Positions 28,201-35,607 of a stretch of 35,607 bases of DNA are shown piece after piece. Position 1 is the first letter of the stretch, and each line of letters starts with the position of its first letter. Source of the DNA: Branchiostoma floridae (taxonomy: Eukaryota; Chordata; Leptocardii; Amphioxiformes; Branchiostomatidae); contig NC_049990.1 of NCBI RefSeq assembly GCF_000003815.2, positions 17,941,221-17,976,827 on the forward strand, given 5' to 3'. The notes below the pieces were generated by a model. It did not search any database, was not told the origin of the DNA, and was given only the letters and a program-made list of their open reading frames with translations. The position numbers were made by a program, and so were the translations under genes.

Positions 28201-31200
28201 ACTTGGGGTTTGAAGGAGTCGCCCATATGTGAATATTGTAATGAAGATGAAGAAACAGTCTTCCATCTCTTTTTTCATTGTCAGGGCTCGAAATACTTTT
28301 TTCTGCATACCTGCACTGGTGCAGGTAACATTGAAAATTACCTGCACCAGACAAATTTTACCTGCACCAGTCTGAATTTAGGAAGTTTGGATCATGCTAA
28401 AATTGTTGTAGAACCATTGCTATTTTTTCTTTTATACTTTATTGGTGGTAACAGTGAATACAGCTAACAAAAATCCATATACACCTACATCATAGGGCAT
28501 CTATGTATAAAACCCAGTACATGGACCAGTGCAGGTTAGGTACAGGTAGACACCAGAAATACCTGCACAGGTCCAATTTTACCTGCACTAACCTGCATAT
28601 GCAGGTAGTATTTCGAGCCCTGATTGTAGAGTTGCTACACGTTTCTGGATGCAAGTAGAAGACTGGTTTTTCGTCAATACTGGGGAACATTTAAATCTAA
28701 ACCTTTTCAAAGTTATTTTTGGTTATTTGAATTGTCGGTGTCCAGTTTCTGCCAATATAATTGTCCTTCTTGGCAAACACTTTATTTTCAAGAACCGTCA
28801 ACACTCTCTTAATCTACAAGCCTTTATTTCATATATGTCATACTTCCATAGGCTTAAATATATTATAGCAAAAAGGATGGATCAGATAGAAGAACTTTAT
28901 TGCGCAACGATCGTACACGGTACAATGTATGGCAAAAAAAAAAGAAGAAACAAACTTATCATCCTTATTACTAAAACAAGTATCAACCTTAAGATAAAAG
29001 AACACTTTGGTAAATGGGGGAAAATAGCTTTATCGTTAAAATATAGTGAATAACATAGTGCAATTTCTGTTTATCATTTCCTTGTTATATCCATTTGTGT
29101 ACACTTCTATAAGTTATCCTCATTGTTCTCTGGTTTTATTTATTTTTTTGTGTTCCACATGTCCTTTCAGTAATATTGCTCTATGTATGATTGTTACATG
29201 TGTATCTTGTATTTGAAAAATCAATAAAAAGATTGAAAAAAAAAAAAAAAAATCACTATCAATGGTTGTAATGTTGATGTTCGTGTTACTTACCCTAAGT
29301 AAACCACCTTATGGCATAACATACCAGGTTTGTACTGAACAGTACAAGCTGCACATCCGGACAGATTTATTTGATCCACTCACATTGGGATCATGGTAGT
29401 TTACTCTATCTGATGAATGCAGTGGAACCTTTGACAAGTATTTTTGACCCTGACTTTCAGAACGGTGCGGACACATCCCTGATGGACATAGACGGGAACT
29501 TTGCCCTGGACCACGCCCCTGTGGGGTCAGAGGTCAGACAGATTCTCCATAACCACATGCAACAGAAAGGTGAGTGCGTTCCTGAATATTGGTGCTTTGG
29601 AATTTTGTTACTCTGTACTTGTGACTTTCCAATCTGATGATTAGTAGAAACTATTCACAGATGGTTTTATAATCAGTTAGTTTAGCAAAGTCTATCCCTT
29701 ACAAAACTCAGTTCAATAGAAATGTAGTTGAAACTCAGGGGAAACACAGGAGAAACACATTGAGATTTGCATATGTATCCTTCTGTCATACATTGGGTTT
29801 TGCATTATGTATCCTTCTGTCATACATTGGAATCACAATGGAAAAGAATATGTGTCTACTGTATGACAGAGCTTTGCAAGGGAATCTACATCATAGTACA
29901 TGCATGTGTATAGGTGCAATTCCACATTGTTTGTTGTGCATGTACTTCTGCAGGCCTGTCTGAGGCAGCCCTGAGCGGAATCCGACAGCGCAGTATGCAG
30001 GCCATGCTGACAGATGTACAGGGGCTCATCAAACAGGGGGAGCAGCTAGATGTGCCCAATGGCTTCGGTGCCACTCTGGTCAGTTCACTCACTCACTCAC
30101 ACTCACTCACTCACTCACTCACTCACTCACTCACTCACTCACACAGGGACTCATCAAACAGGGGGAGCAGCTAGATGTGCCCAACGGCTTCGGCGCCACT
30201 CTGGTCAGTTCACTCACTCACTCACACTCACTCACTCACTCACTCACTCACTCACTCACTCACTCACTCACACTCACTCACTCACTCACTCACACACTCA
30301 TTCTCACTTACACACACACTCTTACACACTCACTGACGCTCACTCACACACTCACATACTCACCCACTCACACTCACTCACCCACTCACATACGCTCACT
30401 CACACACTTACACACTCACTCACGCTCACTCACACTCACTCACTCAAACACTCACTCACTTACTTACTCACTCACTCACTCATTCAGCCAAACGGGTCCA
30501 CACCTTGAACAAAGCTGATGGAAACAGATAAACTTTTTCAGTGTTGGTTATGTAACTTTTTTTTCATGATTTTATTTACCAACACATGTCAACCTTCGTG
30601 CTATGAGAACTATTAATGCACTGCCTGTGCAGTAATTGTTATGATTTTAATAGTGTTTTAGAAAGGTCTCTGTTATAGAAAAAAACACTTTAAGTAAATG
30701 TACAAGCTTCAGTAGCCATAGTTATTTCTAAAGGATTCTGAGCAGCTGATTGTGTCATTAGACTGAATGATTTATTATAATAATTGTTTTGTTATTATTT
30801 CTTACACAGTTGCACATAGCCAGTGCCAATGGGTACAGTGAAGTAGTAAAGGTTCTGCTGGAGAACAGCTGTAAGGTGGAGGCAGTAGATGAGGATGGCT
30901 GGACGGCACTGCACGCAGCAGCAAGATATGGACATGTGAGGACACTTCTGCTGAAATCATCTATCACTGTAGAGAACAATTAGCATTTTATATAATTACT
31001 TATGATAATAATCAGTGATTGTAATATGATTTTACCACAATGTGTTGCAAAGATCCTGTATCAGTGTGTTAAAATCATAATGTTTTAAACAATTGTGTTT
31101 AAACATAATCATTAGTGCTTCAAAAATTGTATCTTTAAGGGAAGAATGTTGTACACAGTTCATAATTCTTTAGAGAAAATCTTGTGTTTTTCCCATTATG

Positions 31201-34200
31201 TTGAAAGACCGTGAATTCAAATTTCACACGTTTTCAAACCCTCTTTGCCATTTGAGTTGTACATCACACAGCCTTAATAAAGATATTTCATGATCTTTTC
31301 TCTATGTAAAACTAAAAGACCAAGAATTCAAAGTTCGCATGTTAAGAAAGTGTATGATTTAGTAACTTTTCAAACCCTCTTTTTTGAGTTATACTTTGCT
31401 CACACTTAACAAAATTATTTCAATAAAGTACAGCCTGTTTGTCTATCTATTTTCCCTCAATCGAACTGTGTTTATGTATTATAAACTGTTCTTCAATGCA
31501 TCTTATCTGAACATCCCAAAAATAATTCTCTCTAGTCTCTCTCTTTCTCTTTCTCTTTCTCTCTCTCTCTCTCTTACTCTCGCCTTCTCTCTCTTTCTAC
31601 TTCTAGCACTTTCTATCTCTCCCTAGCTTGCTCACACTCTCTCTTTATCTCTTTCTCTCTCTCTCTCTCTCTTTTCTCTCTCTCTTCTCTGATTTAAGAA
31701 AATATGATAATAATATTTATCCTTTCCAGCTGAAAGTGGTGAACCAACTGCTGAAAGCCGATGCTAACCCCCATGTGAAGACTTATAATGGTGCTAAACC
31801 TGCTGGTGAGAACTTCTAGTACATAGTAACACTCAATACTTAGTAGCCTTTAATTCAACATTGGGTTGTACTGTATGTGTTCAGAAGGATTGTCTTTATA
31901 TTACAGTGCCCATTGGTGTCACGACTAGTGGAAGATTTAGTTCATTGAGTTCATTTGAGCTGTTTCAAGATCAATTCACTTTCACACTTCATTTTGCTTA
32001 TTATTCCACTATCCAGACCTAGCAGCCACAGAGAGAATTGAGGAGGTTCTAAGAAAGGCAGAGCAAGACTTTAAGGAGTCACCCACAGAGCAGGACATCG
32101 TGGCCAAGGCCTTCGAGTTTCTGGACGAAGTCAAGAGTTTTGAGCAGCTGAAGAAAGAAAAGGAAGACATGGGAGGGTCCCTGGTCAGGATCAACAGCAA
32201 GACCATGTGAGATTTTCATTCAATTTGTCAGTTTGCTTCTTGGTAGCAGTCTGAGGCTCTAGGGTTCGACAAAAACTTTGTACAAATTCACTTGCACTTG
32301 GGAAGTCAATAAAAGAATTACTGGCTTGGACTTCTCACTTCTCACTGGCCCAAAATTTTTTTTATTGAATTTTAATTGCAGCAAAAATCCTTGGTTTTTT
32401 TTTTTCTTTAAAAAAAAAGGGACTTAAAAAGCATATAACTTAGCAAATATCTAGTACCCAAATCTACACGTGGAAAAATTGCACGCTTGGAAAAGTTGCA
32501 ATTGTCTAATCGGGCAAGTATGGTCGGATGTATAGATGTGTTTGCCTGATCTGCATTGTCACTTGCCCCTAGCAATTAGGCCAATGGACTTGTCTGTCCC
32601 TGCAGTCTTCTGGTATCTGAAATAGTCTCTCTCCAACCCATGTCTATTAAGTGTTATTTGGAACATTACAACGGCACCCTTTTCATACAAGCAGGTAACC
32701 CTACGCTGGTGACTGTGCTAAGTTGTATCATGATTTTGTGCAAATTCTAAAACATATTTCATAGTGATATGAAGAAAATATACACTTCAGAAGAGTTCAA
32801 AGTTGCATTTTGTCTCTGTAGCTGTCATCTGCATCTGTAAGTTTCGTCAAGTTGAATGTTTACAAAAATGTTGATGATTTTAAGTTTAGCAGACTTTAGT
32901 ACTGCACATGCGTGTTGGAAAGAAAGAATTTTTTAGTATATTACTGTTTGATTTCAAAGAAACCTGTAACCATGGTGATTCACCTGTTTCCAGTCGTCCC
33001 AGACACCTGTCCATCTCTAAGGAGGACAAGTTAGGAGAGGCACAGACTCTGCTGCAGGAGATGCAGCTGTCCAGGGGGGAGGGGGGCAGCCCGACACAGG
33101 GGGACCAGACTGTCAGGAGGAACATCACATTTGACAAGGTACTGTAATTGCAAACCAAATTTCTTTTTATGTTTCCCTTCAGGGAGTGGAAACATATTGT
33201 TTTTTGCTTCGTTTCTTCATTGTCTTCTTCTTTCTCTTCTTTTGTTCCAAACTAGTTCTGAAAACTGAACCAGACTACAGTCACAATGGTTACTGGTAGA
33301 ATAGCAGGCAACATGTTGCATTTGATTAAATGATGAAGCAAGTGGCAGGACTAGACTAGAGGAGCTGGTCACAATATATGTAGATATACATGAAGGTGTT
33401 TGAGTAGAAATAGTAGTTTGTTGGGCTAGACAGTATGAAGGTAAACATCATACATTTGCTTGCAAATGTTAACTTTCTAGTTCAATTGCTACATCTACAT
33501 TTGATTTTTTTGTTTGATTACAGTTGTAAGGGAAGGGTAGTTTTGGGGTTGTATCACTGATTCAGTCTGTATTTGTATCACAGTACATGTCTGTTGTTCC
33601 ACCTTGCGTAGGCCATCCTCCCCTTGGTGAGCCCCACAGATGACCTGGCCAGCCTGCCTGACCTAACAGAAGACATCCTGTTGAAGGAGATGCAGAGGAG
33701 ATACAAAAGACAACAGATTTATGTGAGTAGACCAAACATAGGAATAGAAGTCCTTCGTCTTTAAATTGTTATATTCCAAATGCCTTAGAAAGTGGAATAC
33801 AGTTATTTGAATGTACACACTATTTTATACCCTGTAAAGAATGCATTGTTGTCATATGCATTGTTCATTGTTATCATCTGTCCTTAGACATTGTAGGTTT
33901 TTTTGGGGGGTAGAAAACAATGATAAGAAGCATTTATATATACAGAAGAATCATAGTGTACTAAAGAAAAATAGCCGTTATACTATACATTCAGTGCATA
34001 AATACAATTCTGTTTAGTATAGCTTTTCCAATGCTGTTGTTGTTGTTCTAATTTCAATGTATTTTCTGTCTACAGACATATATTGGGGAAATCCTTGTTG
34101 CAATAAACCCTTTTAAGGAGTTACAGATCTATTCAATACCGGTAAGTACACCTTTTTTCCACAGTCTTTTGTGTTTGTTAGCTCACCTTTCCTTATGTTT

Positions 34201-35607
34201 TATACTGAAGCAAAAATAATGTACTGGAATAGTCATTCAGCACCAAGGATAGGGATTGGTCAGTGTTTGACTTTGAGTTACAATTTTTATCTGAGGCTCG
34301 CACTTGAAGCTATTGTTAAACAAAAAGAAATACATTAAATGAACTAGCTTTAATGGCTTTTCCTGTGCTTTTTTCAGGCTTCAATGTTGTACAAAAATGT
34401 TGTTACAAGAAATAGCCTGCCCCCTCACATATACGGAACGGCAGATGCCATTTACCACAGTCTGGTTGTGGAGAAACTCCCACAATGCTGTGTGATCAGT
34501 GGAGAGAGTGGTGCTGGGAAGACAGAGTCAGCCAAGTACATGGTGAACCAGTTCCTGAGGTTGGCAGATTGTGAAGAGGGAGAGCTGAACCTGAAAATAG
34601 AACAGGTAATACTGTAACTGCATTTAAGTTTGCAGGGATTTGATTTTTCAGTAGGGAAAAAAAGGTATTTGCAGTTGTTTTAAGTTTGCGGTCGAAACAA
34701 AATGGCCGATGGGCAAAAGACAGAACAAGCAATTTTTGTCGCAAAGAGTTCACTACAAATCTGCAAACTTTAATGACATCATCATCAACATTAAGATGCT
34801 ACAAAAAGTTCAAGAATTAGCCTTTCATTCAGTTACTATCAATGGTTGGTTCAACTGCAAACACATGTACAAAGACACTGTAAAGTCAGGATTGTCACTA
34901 TGCCATGATATTTGAGTGATGTAAAATGTAAGGAATGTTTTTTCAACGACAAAAAGCTTTCTCAACATGATTAAAACAAATCTGTTAACAATAGGATTTT
35001 ACAAACTTATGTTGTGCTGCCCCTACGGCTGATTAAAGGGCTATGAGACGAACGAACGATGTATTACAATGTAATGTATCTTATTTGTGAGAATGTTATT
35101 TGTTTTTCCCACATCTCCACACCTCAGGCCAACCCTCTACTGGAGGCCTTTGGGAACGCCCAGACCACCATGAACGACAACTCCAGCCGCTTTGCCAAGT
35201 ACCTGGAGCTCATCTTCAGTAGGGAGGGGAGAGTGTTAGGAGGTGGGCAAGTCTCAACAATTTACATATTCTAAGCAAAGTATGTAACAGTAACTATAAT
35301 TGCTCAATTACCCATGTTTTCATTTTATTGTTTAACTCCAGTCTTTGTCAAGGAATGAGCACTTTGGTTAGGTTGTGTTAGCAGTTTCAGTTCAAACTTT
35401 TCTTCAGAACCAGAGAATAATTTCATCAAATTGAAAATTCATTCAATAACAGTCAAGGTTTTCCATTCACAACCAGGATTTACATGTCAATGTTTAGGTG
35501 TCTGTCATCATCATTGGGACAATTTTAGCTGTAATATGTTTGGGAATGCACGTATGACAGTTCTTTGAATTTGGGACGTCATTGTTAGCAGTTACACCCA
35601 ACTGCAG
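25032..35607 (+). CDS. MYO16: Unconventional myosin XVI, 5' part of spliced gene
   Basis: Spliced gene; exons 25032-25279 (ATG 25051), 26553-26623, 27172-27315, 29461-29569, 29954-30078, 30810-30935, 31730-31805, 32017-32206, 32994-33138, 33612-33722, 34076-34141, 34378-34605, 35128-35242, continuing past the window. The 578 codons are phase-consistent throughout. The N-terminus [20 protein letters not shown] is close to vertebrate MYO16. Two ankyrin blocks, a linker and a myosin head start follow in the same order as in vertebrate MYO16. The vertebrate protein binds actin and docks protein phosphatase 1 catalytic subunits through the ankyrin region; here those roles are inferred. The rest of the motor, IQ and tail lie downstream. 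Confidence 0.96.
25427..25641. mobile_element. Palindromic element containing the second assembly gap
   Basis: The left TAATCTTCAAGCAGATCACG and GTGGCATAAGA pair with the complement of the right flank, TAATCTCCAAGCAGATC then GCGTGGCATAAGATA. The run of 100 N (25508-25607) is inside this foldback, so the gap is probably an assembly failure at a hairpin repeat. True size unknown. Confidence 0.75.
25508..25607. other. Assembly gap (100 N)
   Basis: A placeholder run of N inside an inverted repeat. No coding consequence is expected, because the flanking exons join in phase across the intron. Confidence 0.95.
26168..26473. mobile_element. MITE with AGGGTTGGACAAGT ends and 5-6 bp TSD
   Basis: The left AGGGTTGGACAAGT and right ACTTGTCCAACCCTG are perfect inverted repeats apart from a missing first C. 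ACTCAT flanks both sides (26162-26167 and 26474-26479). Inner CAGGCAAGT and ACTTGCCT segments repeat. An older relative is at 32261-32602. hAT-like by its ends, but with a short duplication. Confidence 0.8.
26553..26623 (+). CDS. MYO16: MYO16 exon: ankyrin repeat 1
   Basis: Acceptor TTTGTTACAG, donor GTATGG; phase 1 in, phase 0 out. [20 protein letters not shown] and LLHQ form the end of one ankyrin unit and the start of the next, aligning with vertebrate VLRLLKEGADPHTL and SLLHL. Confidence 0.93.
26670..26850 (+). repeat. Possible tRNA-derived SINE fragment
   Basis: TGCGGCTCAACAGGTAGCGG resembles an A-box region, and a GC-rich body follows with CCGTGCTAGCAGCCCCTCCC and GTAAAATGTACCCTGC. No clear B box. 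Low certainty. Confidence 0.3.
27172..27315 (+). CDS. MYO16: MYO16 exon: ankyrin repeats 1-2
   Basis: Acceptor CTTGTTTTCCAG, donor GTGAGG; 48 residues, phase 0 at both ends. [20 protein letters not shown] and [18 protein letters not shown] are canonical ankyrin segments, nearly the vertebrate AEILIDRGVNVN and WTPMHIACACDNPDIV. Confidence 0.96.
27559..29053 (+). pseudogene. Retrotransposon ORF2 C-terminal fragment, split by MITE
   Basis: Before the MITE it is open from 27559 to 28281. The frame then reads a few dozen codons into the MITE and stops at 28465. After the MITE, reading resumes at 28628 in the same register once the 341-bp element and its 5-bp duplicate are discounted. The HLFFHC ending and the following Trp/Phe-rich segment are typical of L1-clade ORF2 ends. 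The fragment is catalytically dead, lacking the polymerase. Confidence 0.85.
28282..28622. mobile_element. hAT-like MITE with perfect CAGGGCTCGAAATAC TIRs, 5-bp TSD
   Basis: CAGGGCTCGAAATAC at the left and GTATTTCGAGCCCTG at the right are perfect 15-bp inverted repeats. ATTGT is duplicated (28277-28281 and 28623-28627); the host ORF confirms the 5-bp length. The interior repeats CCTGCACTGGTGCAGG and ATTTTACCTGCAC modules. Length 341 bp, no transposase. An older relative is at 1796-2194. Confidence 0.92.
29461..29569 (+). CDS. MYO16: MYO16 exon: ankyrin repeat 3
   Basis: Acceptor CCTGACTTTCAG, donor GTGAGT; phase 0 in, phase 1 out. [19 protein letters not shown] and [11 protein letters not shown] match the vertebrate AGANVLLQDVNGNIPLDYA segment. 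Confidence 0.95.
29954..30078 (+). CDS. MYO16: MYO16 exon: inter-ankyrin helix and repeat 4 start
   Basis: Acceptor TACTTCTGCAG, donor GTCAGT at 30079; phase 1 in, phase 0 out. It encodes [20 protein letters not shown] and [20 protein letters not shown] plus L. The RxxxMLTDVxxLI segment aligns with vertebrate RPMSMLTDVKHFL. The last 57 bp plus the donor and following microsatellite are duplicated 125 bp downstream. Confidence 0.95.
30085..30486. repeat. (CACT)n-type microsatellite, about 340 bp
   Basis: Long runs of ACTC/CACT with CACA variants occupy 30085-30146 and 30208-30486, interrupted by the duplicated exon end. The first ~30 bp after each donor are identical, showing the tract was part of the duplicated unit. 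Confidence 0.95.
30147..30203 (+). CDS. MYO16: Putative in-frame duplicate mini-exon of MYO16 (19 codons)
   Basis: This 57-bp copy of 30022-30078 is preceded by CTCACTCACACAG (acceptor-like, AG at 30145-30146) and followed by the same GTCAGT donor. Both ends are phase 0, so inclusion would add [19 protein letters not shown] without a frameshift. It differs from the source at three bases, all third positions and all synonymous. The intron between would be 68 bp. Alternatives: a second haplotype stitched in during assembly, or a very recent neutral duplication. Splicing is not shown. Confidence 0.5.
30810..30935 (+). CDS. MYO16: MYO16 exon: ankyrin repeats 4-5
   Basis: Acceptor TTTCTTACACAG, donor GTGAGG; 42 residues, phase 0 at both ends. 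[18 protein letters not shown] and [16 protein letters not shown] are canonical ankyrin helices, matching vertebrate LLHMACASGYKEVV and WTPLHLAAKYGQ. Confidence 0.96.
31534..31690 (+). repeat. (TC)n pyrimidine tract upstream of an acceptor
   Basis: About 150 bp of CTCTCT/TTTCTC runs on the + strand end 40 bp before the acceptor of the next exon. A mirror-like homopurine/homopyrimidine tract can form triplex DNA and could act as an extended polypyrimidine tract. Confidence 0.9.
31730..31805 (+). CDS. MYO16: MYO16 exon: ankyrin repeat 5 end
   Basis: Acceptor TATCCTTTCCAG, donor GTGAGA; phase 0 in, phase 1 out. [20 protein letters not shown] and GAKPA match vertebrate LVKLLLMHQANPHLVNCN, the last ankyrin unit. 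Confidence 0.94.
32017..32206 (+). CDS. MYO16: MYO16 exon: helical linker after ankyrins
   Basis: Acceptor TTCCACTATCCAG, donor GTGAGA; phase 1 in, phase 2 out. [19 protein letters not shown] aligns with vertebrate DIAASEFIEEMLLKAEI. A charged, probably coiled segment ([11 protein letters not shown]) follows that is specific to this protein. Confidence 0.94.
32261..32602. mobile_element. Old relative of the AGGGTTGG MITE
   Basis: The left AGGGTTCGACAAA and right ACTTGTCTGTCCCTG are imperfect terminal repeats. The shared interior CGGGCAAGT resembles the ATCAGGCAAGT of 26168-26473. No clear target-site duplication. Confidence 0.65.
32994..33138 (+). CDS. MYO16: MYO16 exon: pre-motor linker
   Basis: Acceptor CACCTGTTTCCAG, donor GTACTG; phase 2 in, phase 0 out. 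It encodes [20 protein letters not shown], a Gly/Ser/Gln-rich stretch and RRNITFDK. A poorly conserved disordered linker; RHLSIS resembles a basophilic-kinase site (inference). Confidence 0.9.
33612..33722 (+). CDS. MYO16: MYO16 exon: motor domain start
   Basis: Acceptor CACCTTGCGTAG, donor GTGAGT; 37 residues, phase 0 at both ends. [20 protein letters not shown] and [11 protein letters not shown] form the DDLxxLxxLxExxLLxxLxxRY segment that opens myosin heads. Confidence 0.95.
34076..34141 (+). CDS. MYO16: MYO16 exon: purine-binding loop
   Basis: Acceptor TTCTGTCTACAG, donor GTAAGT; 22 residues, phase 0. [20 protein letters not shown] contains NPFKxLxIY, the myosin nucleotide base-binding loop. 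Confidence 0.96.
34378..34605 (+). CDS. MYO16: MYO16 exon: P-loop
   Basis: Acceptor GCTTTTTTCAG, donor GTAATA; 76 residues, phase 0. It contains [34 protein letters not shown] and the following helix. GESGAGKT is the fully canonical myosin Walker A motif. The donor lies 4 bp before the start (34610) of a TACTGTAACTGCA MITE-like end. Confidence 0.97.
34610..34790. mobile_element. Partial mariner-like MITE abutting a splice donor
   Basis: TACTGTAACTGCATTTAAG followed by TTGCAGGGATTTG and TTTGCGGTCG resembles the left half of the TACTGTAAATGCA family (3513, 15540). The right end is not clear. Confidence 0.45.
35128..35242 (+). CDS. MYO16: MYO16 exon: switch I
   Basis: Acceptor TCCACACCTCAG, donor GTGGGC; phase 0 in, phase 1 out. 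[20 protein letters not shown] then FAKYLELIF: switch I NxNSSRFxK is intact (Ala where most myosins have Gly). The gene continues beyond the window; 35243-35607 is intron with nothing recognised. Confidence 0.97.

Larger units (their letters stand above)
27557..29246 (+). mobile_element. 5'-truncated L1/Tx1-like retrotransposon with poly(A) tail
   Basis: Flanked by 13-bp duplications AAAAAATCACTAT (27544-27556, and after the tail ending 29259). It ends AATAAAAAGATTG plus a run of A. An ORF is open from the truncation point (frame of 27559) through a CCHC-type [18 protein letters not shown] motif near 28230-28281, is interrupted by a MITE at 28282-28622, and resumes in the same frame from 28628 to a stop at 29051-29053. 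The lost 5' part would hold the endonuclease and reverse transcriptase. Sense to MYO16. Two open halves suggest a young insertion. Confidence 0.88.

Noticed and set aside
30050-30518. Long HSLTHSLTH-type ORFs in two frames
   Set aside because: Direct translation of the CACT microsatellite; the parts matching MYO16 are the true exon and its copy, the rest is low-complexity.
31384-31819. Leu/Ser-rich ORFs around 31400-31800
   Set aside because: Translation of a (TC)n tract; the real coding part is only 31730-31805 in a different context.

Overview
The window reads as animal (metazoan) nuclear DNA, most likely from an amphioxus (Branchiostoma). It has long genes on the + strand split into short exons with GT..AG introns. 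It is dense in miniature inverted-repeat elements, tRNA-headed SINEs and TACATGTA-type palindromes, and it has two 100-N assembly gaps (6573-6672 and 25508-25607). The species is an inference; the gene identities are firm.

Gene 1 (219-10360) is the 3' half of a type II diacylglycerol kinase of the delta/eta/kappa group. Fifteen exons are visible, one cut by the first gap. They encode the acidic/proline-rich linker that splits the catalytic region, the DAGK accessory domain, a helical linker, a low-complexity tail and a C-terminal SAM domain ending at a stop at 10358-10360. The PH, C1 and DAGKc parts lie upstream of the window. A poly(A) signal candidate follows at 10910-10915.

The stretch from 10361 to 25031 holds no convincing protein gene. 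It is 3' flank and intergenic or first-intron DNA carrying transposable elements: a hAT-type MITE with a perfect 8-bp target-site duplication (11461-11819), another hAT-like MITE (14386-14838), a mariner-like MITE, a SINE, a Mutator-like foldback element with 204-bp terminal inverted repeats and a 9-bp duplication (18387-19032) nested inside an older palindrome, a four-unit minisatellite (19775-20503), and a triplicated ~90-bp repeat that runs into the first MYO16 coding exon.

Gene 2 (25032 to the window end) is the 5' part of unconventional myosin XVI (MYO16). Thirteen exons encode the N-terminal helix and PP1-docking-like region, two ankyrin blocks, a linker and the start of the motor domain with an intact purine loop, P-loop and switch I. 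One intron holds a 5'-truncated L1/Tx1-like retrotransposon whose reading frame was later cut by a hAT-like MITE. Another holds an in-frame 57-bp tandem copy of the end of an ankyrin exon, differing only at synonymous sites.

The two genes act in different processes: lipid second-messenger phosphorylation, and actin-based/phosphatase scaffolding. Nothing suggests co-regulation, but their human counterparts DGKH and MYO16 both lie on chromosome 13q, so the pairing may be an old linkage. I see no new enzyme system. The unusual material is structural: two tandem exon-end duplications, nested foldback elements and repeat-derived splice-site neighbourhoods.
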